Source: Taibaiella helvus_B (GTDB taxonomy: Bacteria; Bacteroidota; Bacteroidia; Chitinophagales; Chitinophagaceae). From it: a stretch of 16,576 nucleotides of DNA. Where the stretch lies: contig JBEBVI010000046.1 in assembly GCA_040392805.1 (NCBI GenBank), positions 1 through 16,576 on the forward strand. The letters run 5' to 3'. The position numbers and the translations under genes were made by a program. Shown here piece after piece: positions 1 to 6,822 of this stretch (positions within the stretch are counted from its first letter, which is position 1; every line of letters starts with the position of its first letter). The notes below the pieces were generated by a model. That model saw nothing but the letters and a program-made list of their open reading frames with translations. It did not search any database and had not been told where the DNA came from.

Positions 1-1
1 C

Positions 2-244
2 CTGGAAAGGAAAAAAATTGAGAAAGATCTGGGTTTACGTTTCCCCGGGAAGTTTAATTCTGTGTATGAGATGGTATCGTTTTCCCATACTCCGTATGTT
101 TATGCCCTTAAATGCACGAATGCCCAGGATACCCTTCTTGGTAAAATCATGGCGCAGGGCGACTATTTTAGTAATGTAAAAGAAGAAAGCTTTGTGAGCC
201 GCCTGAACGGATGGATGGACGAATATATGCAGATGATCTCCTGA
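2..244 (+). CDS. Partial C-terminal end, possibly kynurenine 3-monooxygenase-like
   Basis: An open frame enters from the left edge and ends with TGA at 242-244, giving about 80 C-terminal residues. Reading from position 2 it begins LERKKIEKDLGLRFPGKF and continues with VYEMVSFSHTPYVYAL, then NAQDTLLGKIM. A 'FP..f...Y.mVtFs..PY..Al..g..Q' pattern close to the C-terminus resembles what I remember of bacterial kynurenine 3-monooxygenases, FAD enzymes that hydroxylate L-kynurenine in the kynurenine pathway of tryptophan degradation. The FAD-binding N-terminal domain would lie outside the window, so the family call rests on this tail alone and is tentative. There is no GTG/ATG start to choose: the GTG at 62 is an internal codon. 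No hairpin terminator is visible after the stop. Confidence 0.5.
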   Translation: MERKKIEKDLGLRFPGKFNSVYEMVSFSHTPYVYALKCTNAQDTLLGKIMAQGDYFSNVKEESFVSRLNGWMDEYMQMIS

Positions 245-365
245 GGTTAATTTGGGTATTATTGGTGTGTTTAATTTGTTGAAAATCTATGTGTTGAGCT
301 CATAACTGTGGCCTATTATTTTTTACAAAAAAATGACAATATGGCCTAATTCCCGTGAAAGGCCG

Positions 366-373
366 TACTTTCG
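366..373 (+). promoter_or_regulatory. Bacteroidota-type -7 element (TACTTTCG) for the Fe-S gene
   Basis: TACTTTCG fits the Bacteroidota TAnnTTTG element at 7 of 8 positions and is followed by CAG. The start codon is about 100 bases downstream, so the leader would be roughly 90 nt. An inverted repeat GGCCT (343-347) / AGGCC (360-364) sits immediately upstream, and another GGCCTA lies at 310-315. No TTG is seen at the expected -33 distance. Confidence 0.4.
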
Positions 374-471
374 CAGTATGATATACCGGTTGTTTTCCTA
401 TATGAGGAGAGCATTAAGCGTGACTTAGTTCGCTATATGATGAAGACGACAACTACAGAAAATAATATTAC

Positions 472-1803
472 ATGCAAATTGTTCAGCAGGTATTGTTCCT
501 TTTATTACTTCTAACGGCTACCATACTTTTTGCCCGTAAGGTGGGCGCTATACGGCGCAATATTAAATTGGGCAGAAGTAAAAAGATTAATGATCATCCA
601 TCCTTACGCTGGAAAAATGTGCTCCTTCTTGCTTTCGGGCAAAAGAAAATGTTTAAGCGCATGACACCGGCTATACTTCACTTCTTTGTGTATGCCGGTT
701 TTGTTATCATAAATATTGAAATACTCGAGATCGTCTTAGATGGCCTTTTCGGGACACACCGGCTCTTTGCTCCTTATACCGGGAATTTATATGCTGTGCT
801 TATCGGCTGTTTTGAAATACTGGCGGCGCTGGTTTTAATTTCATGTGCTGTTTTCCTGGTTCGAAGAAATATTTTAAAGCTGAAACGGCTCAGCCAGAAA
901 GAGCTGGACGGATGGCCTAAGACCGATGCCAATGCTATACTGGTTACGGAAATTGTATTGATGATTTTATTACTGACTATGAATGCGGCTGATTATAACC
1001 TGCAGCAGCTGGGTGCAGCGCATTATTATAATACCGGTAAGCCGTTCTGGGTATCGGGCCTGATAGCGCCCTTATTCTCCGGCATGTCTGAAGGCACATT
1101 GGTGGGTATTGAGCGGACTTGCTGGTGGTTGCACATCGCCGGTATATTTGCTTTTCTCAATTACCTGCCTTATTCCAAACATCTGCATATTGTACTGGCT
1201 TTTCCCAATGCCTATTATGCCAAGCTTGTGCCACAAGGGCAGATGGAAAATATGGAAGACATACAGAAGGAAGTGTTGTATATGATGGAGCCCGATAAAG
1301 CGCCACCGGCCACCGACAGTCCGGCCGAGCCGCAGCGTTTTGGTGCTAAAGATGTGCAGGACCTGAGCTGGAAAAACCTGATGGATGCCTACAGTTGCAC
1401 GGAATGCGGACGCTGTACAGCGGTTTGCCCGGCTAATATAACGGGTAAAAAACTTTCTCCACGTAAGATAATGATGGATACCCGCGACCGGTTGGAAGAA
1501 GTGGGCAGGAATATCGATAAGAATAAACAGTTTGCAGATGATGGTAAATCTTTATTGCATGACTATATCTCTACCGAAGAGCTACGTGCCTGCACGACCT
1601 GTAATGCCTGCGTGGAAGCCTGCCCGGTGAGCATAGATCCGCTGTCTATTATTTTACAACTTCGCCGTAACCTGGTGATGGAAGAGAGCAATGCACCTCA
1701 GGAGTGGAACAGCATGTTCTCCAATATCGAGAATAATATGGCACCGTGGAAATTCAGCCCGGATGACAGAGATAAGTGGATGGAGGAAATGCAGACAAGT
1801 TGA
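472..1803 (+). CDS. Membrane (Fe-S)-binding oxidoreductase, HdrC/EtfD-like membrane and ferredoxin half
   Basis: This 443-residue protein has about five hydrophobic segments (near residues 4-22, 68-90, 105-130, 155-172 and 215-235) followed by a cytoplasmic ferredoxin-like domain. The two [4Fe-4S] motifs are C309-x2-C312-x2-C315-x3-C319 and C374-x2-C377-x2-C380-x3-C384, both ending in CP as in HdrC and GlpC. H70, H221, H237 and H239 in or near membrane segments could be haem ligands. The natural partner is the CCG-domain protein at 2414-3193; together they match the domain set of EtfD/ETF:menaquinone oxidoreductases of actinobacteria and Geobacter, in which a membrane part, two 4Fe-4S clusters and CCG domains occur in one chain. 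Known of the family: electrons from acyl-CoA dehydrogenases reach menaquinone through such proteins. Inferred: the same role here; no ETF gene is in the window. The ATG at 472 directly precedes the hydrophobic N-terminus. Confidence 0.85.
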   Translation: MQIVQQVLFLLLLLTATILFARKVGAIRRNIKLGRSKKINDHPSLRWKNVLLLAFGQKKMFKRMTPAILHFFVYAGFVIINIEILEIVLDGLFGTHRLFAPYTGNLYAVLIGCFEILAALVLISCAVFLVRRNILKLKRLSQKELDGWPKTDANAILVTEIVLMILLLTMNAADYNLQQLGAAHYYNTGKPFWVSGLIAPLFSGMSEGTLVGIERTCWWLHIAGIFAFLNYLPYSKHLHIVLAFPNAYYAKLVPQGQMENMEDIQKEVLYMMEPDKAPPATDSPAEPQRFGAKDVQDLSWKNLMDAYSCTECGRCTAVCPANITGKKLSPRKIMMDTRDRLEEVGRNIDKNKQFADDGKSLLHDYISTEELRACTTCNACVEACPVSIDPLSIILQLRRNLVMEESNAPQEWNSMFSNIENNMAPWKFSPDDRDKWMEEMQTS

Positions 1804-1837
1804 TTCTTGTAAAAACCTCAATCAAAAATTTAACCCA

Positions 1838-2272
1838 ATGAAAACCGGTTTTTCTTCGATAGGTCTATTCATACTTTCATTCATCAGTGTAATGAGTTGG
1901 TATAGCTGTGATAAGTCTGCAATGGGCGTGTCGGGAGAATATAATGTTCGGGTAGATTATACTTATGATCAGGTTCCCCAGCGTATGTACGATACCCCAT
2001 TAGTGCATATAGATTCTTCTTTTTATTCGGTGTTGTCCATAAAAGAGAGCGGAGATACCATTTTTGTTAATCTTAAAGGAGTTATTTCCAGAGCGCAATT
2101 GGTACATTCCGGAAGGCAGGGCGATACCCTGATCTTCCTTGAACGATATCCTGCAAGTGTCTTTGGTCCGACTAAATTGAAAAGGGTTCCTTCATCAGAT
2201 TATATTTGGTTTGAACAATATGAGGGGAACCGGCATGGATCTAAAATAACGTATACAGCATATAATTACTGA
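1838..2272 (+). CDS. Small putative lipoprotein of unknown function
   Basis: I do not recognise this 144-residue protein. I chose the ATG at 1838 because it is followed by a lysine and a hydrophobic segment (residues 5-19) ending in MSWYSC, with C24 as the likely lipidated cysteine and DKS after it. The upstream extension of the same frame only overlaps the preceding gene and reads as shadow sequence. The mature part (about 120 residues) is polar, rich in beta-type residues and Tyr, and has no metal or catalytic motif that I can see; it resembles the many small Bacteroidota envelope lipoproteins. It lies 34 nt after the membrane Fe-S gene and 141 nt before its CCG partner, in the same direction, so it is probably co-transcribed with the former. 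Its position between two functionally linked halves is unusual. The sequence is credible as a gene but has no assigned function. Confidence 0.65.
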   Translation: MKTGFSSIGLFILSFISVMSWYSCDKSAMGVSGEYNVRVDYTYDQVPQRMYDTPLVHIDSSFYSVLSIKESGDTIFVNLKGVISRAQLVHSGRQGDTLIFLERYPASVFGPTKLKRVPSSDYIWFEQYEGNRHGSKITYTAYNY

Positions 2273-2325
2273 TTAAATAAGTACATCGTTTGATTGCCCG
2301 GAGTTCTTTAAAGATAAATGAATGA

Positions 2326-2357
2326 TTGTTATATGGATGTGTTGGGCGGTATGTTTA
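2326..2357 (+). promoter_or_regulatory. Candidate promoter for the CCG-domain gene
   Basis: A TTG at 2326-2328 is followed after 21 nt by TATGTTTA at 2350-2357, which matches TAnnTTTG at 7 of 8 positions. The spacing agrees with the -33/-7 arrangement of Bacteroidota promoters. If used, it gives the CCG gene its own transcript with a leader of about 50 nt that carries the hairpin at 2364-2388. This rests on pattern alone. Confidence 0.3.
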
Positions 2358-2363
2358 AGCCGG

Positions 2364-2388
2364 TATTTCCTGAAATATACAGGAAGTA
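2364..2388 (+). promoter_or_regulatory. Hairpin in the leader of the CCG-domain gene
   Basis: TATTTCCTG (2364-2372) pairs with CAGGAAGTA (2380-2388) over 9 bp, with one G-U pair and a 7-nt AT loop. No T-tract follows, so it is not a standard terminator. It ends 25 nt before the ATG at 2414 and could be an mRNA stability or translation element. Confidence 0.35.
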
Positions 2389-2413
2389 AAATCAAGTTAA
2401 TAATTTTGAAATC

Positions 2414-3193
2414 ATGCAGATAAAAACAATGGCTGAGTATATGGCCGAGGGTAAGGAGCCGGAAGTGTTATTTTGGGTAGGCTGTTCCGGAAGTTTTGAC
2501 CAGCGGGCTCAAAAGATTACAAAAGCTTTTGCAACTATATTGAATAAGGTAGGTATCCCCTTTGCTATTTTAGGTAAGGAGGAAATGTGCACCGGCGACC
2601 CGGCCAGGCGATCCGGCAATGAATTTTTATTTCAAATGATGGCCTACAACAATATCCAGTTGTTGAATGGCTACAATGTCAAAAAGATAGTTACTGCCTG
2701 CCCCCATTGCTTTAATATATTTAAAAATGAATACCCTGCATTAGGCGGGTCGTATGAAGTAATTCACCACACTACCTTTATCAATCAGTTGATAGCAGAA
2801 GGCAAGATTGTGATGCAGGAAGAAGGAGCTTTTAAAGGACGTAGAATTACCTATCACGACAGTTGCTATCTGGGGCGGGGCAACGGTATTTACGAAGCGC
2901 CCCGGGCTGTATTGGAAGCTTTGGATGTAGAGCTGATAGAAATGAAGCGTTGTAAGTCCAATGGGTTATGCTGCGGTGCCGGTGGGGCACAAATGTTTAA
3001 GGAAGATGAACCTGGTGATAAACGCATTAATATCGAGCGGTCTGAAGAGGCCCTGGCTACAGGCGCTTCTGTAATTGCCGCTAACTGCCCTTTCTGTACA
3101 ACTATGCTTATGGATGGTGTTAAAAATAAAGAGCAGGAAGATCATGTGCAGGTATTAGATATTGCCGAGATGGTAGTGCAGTCAATGAAGTAG
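2414..3193 (+). CDS. CCG-domain (Fe-S)-binding protein, HdrB/GlpC-like
   Basis: This 259-residue soluble protein carries two cysteine-rich CCG modules. The second is canonical: C151-x34-C186-C187-x37-C225-x2-C228. The first has C24-x34-C59-T60-x35-C96-x2-C99, with Thr in place of one of the paired cysteines (sequence MCTGDP). CCG modules bind non-cubane [4Fe-4S] clusters in HdrB and occur in GlpC, LutA and the C-terminal part of EtfD-type proteins. With the membrane/ferredoxin subunit at 472-1803 it would form an electron-transfer complex at the inner face of the cytoplasmic membrane, most likely passing electrons from ETF or another soluble donor to menaquinone (inference). The length fits a stand-alone CCG protein. 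The ATG at 2414 is taken as start; an in-frame ATG at 2429 is possible. There is no Shine-Dalgarno sequence. Confidence 0.85.
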   Translation: MQIKTMAEYMAEGKEPEVLFWVGCSGSFDQRAQKITKAFATILNKVGIPFAILGKEEMCTGDPARRSGNEFLFQMMAYNNIQLLNGYNVKKIVTACPHCFNIFKNEYPALGGSYEVIHHTTFINQLIAEGKIVMQEEGAFKGRRITYHDSCYLGRGNGIYEAPRAVLEALDVELIEMKRCKSNGLCCGAGGAQMFKEDEPGDKRINIERSEEALATGASVIAANCPFCTTMLMDGVKNKEQEDHVQVLDIAEMVVQSMK

Positions 3194-3247
3194 TAGTGTA
3201 ACTATGTTCCCGTTTCGCCAATTGTTGTTATGCTCATCTCTCCTTGT

Positions 3248-3303
3248 TTCGTGGGACATCGAGGACTCGGCAGACTGTCCCACAGTCCCCAATGTCCCAC
3301 GAA
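3248..3303. repeat. Inverted repeat cluster TTCGTGGGACA / TGTCCCACGAA with an extra internal copy
   Basis: TTCGTGGGACA at 3248-3258 is the exact reverse complement of TGTCCCACGAA at 3293-3303 (11 bp). A further TGTCCCAC occurs between them at 3276-3283, so the left arm can pair with either of two right arms (17- or 34-nt loops for the 8-bp core). No T-tract follows. The structure may be a dispersed extragenic repeat or a complex 3' hairpin for the CCG transcript. Confidence 0.55.
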
Positions 3304-3335
3304 TGATAGTGCCCACAAAATACCCCAAAGTTGGT

Positions 3336-3356
3336 ATTCTCGTTCAGAGAATTTTT
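3336..3356 (+). terminator. Weak intrinsic-terminator-like hairpin
   Basis: ATTCTC (3336-3341), loop GTTCA, GAGAAT (3347-3352), with a T-run through 3356. The stem is short and AT-rich, so termination may be inefficient. It is the only stem plus T-run that I find between the CCG gene and the next promoter. Confidence 0.3.
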
Positions 3357-3467
3357 ATTGATAGCCTGGCTGGCATTTTCTTTTTCCTTCAGATTGCTGC
3401 TCAATCGTTATTTGCAAAGTTTACACAGGCTTAATAATGCCTTAATCTTCTGTTTACACTACCCCGC

Positions 3468-3475
3468 TACTTTTG
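3468..3475 (+). promoter_or_regulatory. Perfect TAnnTTTG element (TACTTTTG) for the beta-helix lipoprotein
   Basis: TACTTTTG, followed by TGC, fits the Bacteroidota -7 consensus at every fixed position. Transcription would start near 3482, leaving an AT-rich leader of about 20 nt before ATG 3505, an arrangement common for well-expressed Bacteroidota genes. A -33 TTG is not obvious. Confidence 0.55.
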
Positions 3476-3504
3476 TGCAAAATTGAAAAATTTAAAACAC
3501 GATT

Positions 3505-4914
3505 ATGAAAAAGCTTATTATTCTTAGCTTTGGTGCAGCTGCGCTTTGGATGACTTCCTGTAAGGATAAAGATAAGGTAGATCCTAACCCACCTGTTGTT
3601 GTGGATCCTGCCGATTCAGGCACGGTAGTTGTTACCGGCGATATCTCAACCGATACGGAATGGACATCTGATAAAAAGTATCTTATTAAGGGGTTTGTCT
3701 ACGTAACCAATGGCGCTACGCTGAAAATTGCCCCGGGTACGATCATCCAGGGAGATAAGGCAACCAAGGGTACATTGACCGTAACACGGGGAAGTAAGAT
3801 TGATGCTGAGGGTACAGAAGATAAACCCATCGTATTTACCTCTGCACAAGAGCCCGGGGCGCGCCGGGAAGGTGACTGGGGCGGTATTATCCTGCTTGGA
3901 AAAGCACCGATTAATCCTGATGGCGGAGACGCTAAAATAGAAGGCGGCCTTGTAGCTACACAAACAGATAAAGAAAAAGAATACATCTGGTACGGAGGTA
4001 ATGATGCATCCGACAATTCCGGTATATTAAAATATGTACGTATCGAATTCGGAGGTATTGCCTATACACCGGATAATGAGATTAACGGCCTGACCATGGG
4101 TGGAGTAGGTAATGGTACTACTATCAGCTATGTGCAGGTGTACCGTTCCGGAGATGATGCATTTGAGTGGTTTGGAGGTACAGTTAACTGCGATCACCTT
4201 GTTGCTTCTTATACTTGGGACGATGACTATGACACAGATTTCGGCTATTCCGGTAATGTACAGTTTGGTGTGGCATTAAGGGTTAAAACCATTGCTGACC
4301 AAAGCGGCTCCAATGGCTTTGAATCGGACAACGATGGTAACGGTACTACTAATAATCCGAAGACAAGAGCGGTGTTTTCTAACATGACCATAGTAGGGCC
4401 GATACAAGGTAAATCTGCAAGTGGCATCAATGCTAACTACCAGCACGGAGCGCAAATACGCCGCAACTCTGCCATGTCTTTGCATAACTCTATCGTAATG
4501 GGCTTCCCTATCGGACTGTATATTGACGATACTAAAGGTGAAGCTTCATCTAAAAATGCTTTAGACGGCTTGCTTAAATTCTCCAATAATATTATAGCAG
4601 GATGTCCTACACCGTTAAAGAAGAGCACGGAATCTTTTGATATCGCGGCATGGGTAGCTGCAGGCAATAACCAGATATTGGATAGCACTCAACTGGTAGG
4701 CCTTTCAGATCCTTTCAAGTTTGCAGCAGCGATCTCCAGCCAGGTCGGACGTCCGAATTTCTTGCTGGTGGGCAGCTCACCTGCTGTATCCGGAGCCAAA
4801 TTCGACGGTCTTCCTTCCTTCTTTACATCAGTAAGTTATATAGGTGCATTTGATGCTTCCAACGACTGGACTGCTAAATGGACCACCTGGGATGCAGAGA
4901 ATACTGTTTATTAA
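3505..4914 (+). CDS. Surface lipoprotein with right-handed beta-helix-like repeats
   Basis: This 469-residue protein starts MKKLIILSFGAAALWMTSC; C19 is the lipidation site, and KDKDK right after it resembles the charged export signal of Bacteroidota surface lipoproteins. A low-complexity linker (PNPPVVVDPAD, residues 27-37) leads to a domain of short beta-strand repeats: GATLKIAPGTIIQGDK (70-85), GDWGGIILLGKAPIN (123-137), NGLTMGGVGNGTTI (194-207), SGDDAFEWFGGTVN (215-228) and GSNGFESDNDGNG (268-280). I recognise this pattern from a widespread Bacteroidota family usually left as hypothetical or misnamed 'multidrug transporter'; its function is unknown. The repeats suggest a beta-helix used for binding or adhesion. 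I see no type IX secretion C-terminal domain; the chain ends in DWTAKWTTWDAENTVY. It is monocistronic, with its own promoter upstream and a strong terminator directly after it. In this family a TonB receptor gene is sometimes nearby; none is here. Confidence 0.8.
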   Translation: MKKLIILSFGAAALWMTSCKDKDKVDPNPPVVVDPADSGTVVVTGDISTDTEWTSDKKYLIKGFVYVTNGATLKIAPGTIIQGDKATKGTLTVTRGSKIDAEGTEDKPIVFTSAQEPGARREGDWGGIILLGKAPINPDGGDAKIEGGLVATQTDKEKEYIWYGGNDASDNSGILKYVRIEFGGIAYTPDNEINGLTMGGVGNGTTISYVQVYRSGDDAFEWFGGTVNCDHLVASYTWDDDYDTDFGYSGNVQFGVALRVKTIADQSGSNGFESDNDGNGTTNNPKTRAVFSNMTIVGPIQGKSASGINANYQHGAQIRRNSAMSLHNSIVMGFPIGLYIDDTKGEASSKNALDGLLKFSNNIIAGCPTPLKKSTESFDIAAWVAAGNNQILDSTQLVGLSDPFKFAAAISSQVGRPNFLLVGSSPAVSGAKFDGLPSFFTSVSYIGAFDASNDWTAKWTTWDAENTVY

Positions 4915-4944
4915 TAGATAAATCACTTTGTTTTTTAGTTATCG

Positions 4945-4980
4945 GGCTCCGGCAATATATGCCGGGGCCTGTTTGTTTTT
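4945..4980 (+). terminator. Strong intrinsic terminator after the beta-helix lipoprotein
   Basis: GGCTCCGGCA (4945-4954) pairs with TGCCGGGGCC (4960-4969) over 10 bp with one G-U pair and a 5-nt ATATA loop, followed by a T-rich tract (4970-4980). Stem, loop and tail fit a rho-independent terminator 30 nt after the stop codon. Confidence 0.85.
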
Positions 4981-5363
4981 ATTATTTTGTTGTGCATTGT
5001 TACGGCAATGCTGTTGACAGGCTATCGCTCTGAGCACGCACTATTGAGTGACCTTGCTCTGTAAGAGAGAAAATTCTCCATGCCTCGGAATGGCAGTTGT
5101 GTGGTAATATATGGAAGGAGCAATGAAATGTTGTCTTGATATAACTCCCTATTGACGGATAATCATATTTATTCTTATCATGCTGATGACAGGAATATGG
5201 ATTTCTTGTCAAGCACTAAGCGGGTATGATTTTTTGTTTTTACGTAATTGTTATTATTTTTACTTTCAATAAAATTTCCAGAATAAATGAAGTTTACCAT
5301 CTGAAAACTTTTACCGAAAAAGTAAACTGATAACGCTTATCCGGTCAGACCCAGATATACATC
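4981..5363. other. Intergenic region with probable degenerate repeat and leader hairpins
   Basis: About 380 bases without a convincing gene. The segment near 5010-5105 reads on the minus strand as CATTCCGAGG...GGAGAATTTTC and translates to CHSEAWRIF-type sequence, reminiscent of dispersed non-coding repeats often mistaken for small ORFs in Bacteroidota. Farther on, AGTTTAC (5291-5297) and GTAAACT (5322-5328) form an inverted repeat, and ACTTTT (5307-5312) / AAAAGT (5318-5323) form a competing small hairpin. TACTTTCA at 5261-5268 is a weak -7 candidate for the esterase-like gene. Confidence 0.4.
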
Positions 5364-6688
5364 ATGCTCATCAAACAACTTTCTATTACGATACTGATAT
5401 GCCTTTCCGGGTTGATCCCCGGCGCCGCACAGGTTATACCGCTGGCGAAAGGCAGTTATCACATAGGTGCCCCGGACTCAGCCAACCGGCTAAAATTTGA
5501 TTTTATTGATCCGTACCTCAGAGGTAAAAGAATTGTATTGTTAGGCGAAGATCATCCTATGGTTTCGGAATACAATTATCTTAATCGAACCTGGTTGAAT
5601 ATTTACATGATCATCTTCATTTTGATGTTCTCCTTTTTGAAGCACCTATAGAGTTCGGCTACTATGGGTTTAAAGAAAATGAAAGCCTGACCTTGTTTCG
5701 TATAGCCCAACGTGCCGGTATAGCATCCCATTGGCGGGTAAAGGAGAATATACGTTTGTTCGAAAAGGTTTGTAGCGTACCAACAAGCCTGACTGTATCG
5801 GGTCTTGATCTGTTAGCCGGAAATATTTTAAACAACCGCAACCTGTATAGAGAGCAATCTGTGTGCTACCACTGGATGAACCCTCATCCCTATTTACGGC
5901 AGGAGCAAAAGGAGCGGTTGTTTCATTTGGATTCGCTGTGTGGCTACTATAGCGGCATAAAGAACAGAATAAGAACCACAAAGTATGAAAAGGGCGTATG
6001 GAAAGATCACTATACCGATACAGTTGCGTACAATGGATTTATTGCCGTTTTAAAAAGTATTCAACAGGAGTATGCCAGACTGGCACTCTCGTTAGACCGG
6101 CCTGTCACTGTTGAAGAAAAAATAATGTACCAGGTCATTAAAAACCGTGCCGTAGCAGTGTATAGCCTTTTCGACGAGAATTATATTGCTATAGCCCGGG
6201 ATAGCATGGTGGCGCAAAATCTTCGTTATTATGCAGATTCCGTTTTCCCGGATAAGAAGATCATCGTCTGGGCACATGACATACCTATTGCAAAATCTGC
6301 CTTAAAGTCCGGGGGTATAAAAAGCAGCATTGGGGCGTTTCTTTCGCCTGATTTTAAAGAGCGGTGTTATGCCATATCGCTCAAATACAGCGAATATGAA
6401 AACAATGATTCAGTCAATAAGAAAGCAGGTTTATTTCACAAATATACTATTGAGCATAATCTGGAAAAGCTTGGTGATGCCTTTTTTATTGATGTTGGAG
6501 CAGCGAGAGCCGCTAAATTATTGAATAAAAAGTTCAGGCATGCCTACTGGTGGCCTCACCTTCGATATCCGTATGGCGGTAAGTATCCTATCGAAGAAGT
6601 ATTTGATGCCGTTATTTATATCAGGCGGGTGCACAAGCCGGTTTATGTATTGCCTCATGATATTGAGTTTTACAGGGATAAACCTTAA
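5364..6688 (+). pseudogene. Secreted erythromycin-esterase-like protein, frameshifted
   Basis: The first frame starts at ATG 5364 with a signal peptide (MLIKQLSITILICLSGLIPG, cleavage near AAQ) and the motif GKRIVLLGEDH (residues 54-64). It then runs out of homologous sequence after SEYNYL and stops at 5651. From 5585 a second frame continues sensibly: SNLVEYLHDHLHFDVLLFEA, then PIEFGYYGF, and on to KIIVWAHDIPIAKSAL and a C-terminal FDAVIYI, ending at 6688. Restoring one A in the AA at 5583-5584 (CTTAATCG to CTTAAATCG) joins them into about 441 residues. GE-x-H, a second acidic residue in LLFEAP and WAH are hallmarks of the erythromycin esterase-like superfamily. Members hydrolyse macrolide lactones in the resistance enzymes, but most Bacteroidota members have no proven substrate. 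The remainder of the gene is intact, so either a very recent mutation or a sequencing error in a short A-run is likely. Confidence 0.7.
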
Positions 6689-6774
6689 GCAGCTTAATAC
6701 GTAAAATGTTCAAGCCGTTCGACACCGTTGTTGATATTATCAAACAATAAGGAATACAGACCTGATTTTATTCG

Positions 6775-6782
6775 TACTTTAG
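6775..6782 (+). promoter_or_regulatory. Candidate -7 element (TACTTTAG) for the TPR gene
   Basis: TACTTTAG matches TAnnTTTG at 7 of 8 positions and lies about 40 nt before the ATG at 6823. A perfect small palindrome, TTGATA-T-TATCAA (6731-6743), lies upstream and could be an operator. No properly spaced -33 TTG is visible. Confidence 0.3.
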
Positions 6783-6822
6783 CCATGCAAAAGTTGGGAA
6801 TTTTACTGGTAAAGACTGGTTT

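Larger units (their letters stand above)
3194..3504. other. Intergenic region with TGTCCCAC repeats, weak hairpin and promoter
   Basis: About 310 bases separate the CCG gene from the next lipoprotein gene. The one open frame here (3204-3434) has no family resemblance and an implausible composition, and I regard it as non-coding. The region holds an inverted-repeat cluster (3248-3303), a weak terminator-like hairpin (3336-3356) and a clear -7 element (3468-3475), each listed separately. Confidence 0.6.

Noticed and set aside
3204..3434. 76-codon plus-strand frame after the CCG gene
   Set aside because: It spans the inverted repeat cluster and a terminator-like hairpin, has no recognisable family, and its composition is not that of its neighbours.
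3646..4016. Two overlapping minus-strand frames of 105 codons within the beta-helix lipoprotein gene
   Set aside because: Both are antisense to a well-supported gene and have no start signal or family.
5000..5212. 70-codon minus-strand frame before the esterase-like gene
   Set aside because: The translation (CHSEAWRIF) looks like a dispersed non-coding repeat, not a protein.
5364..5651. 95-codon frame considered as a separate small secreted protein
   Set aside because: The sequence after SEYNYL loses resemblance to the family, while the other frame continues the same domain; it is the first part of a frameshifted gene.
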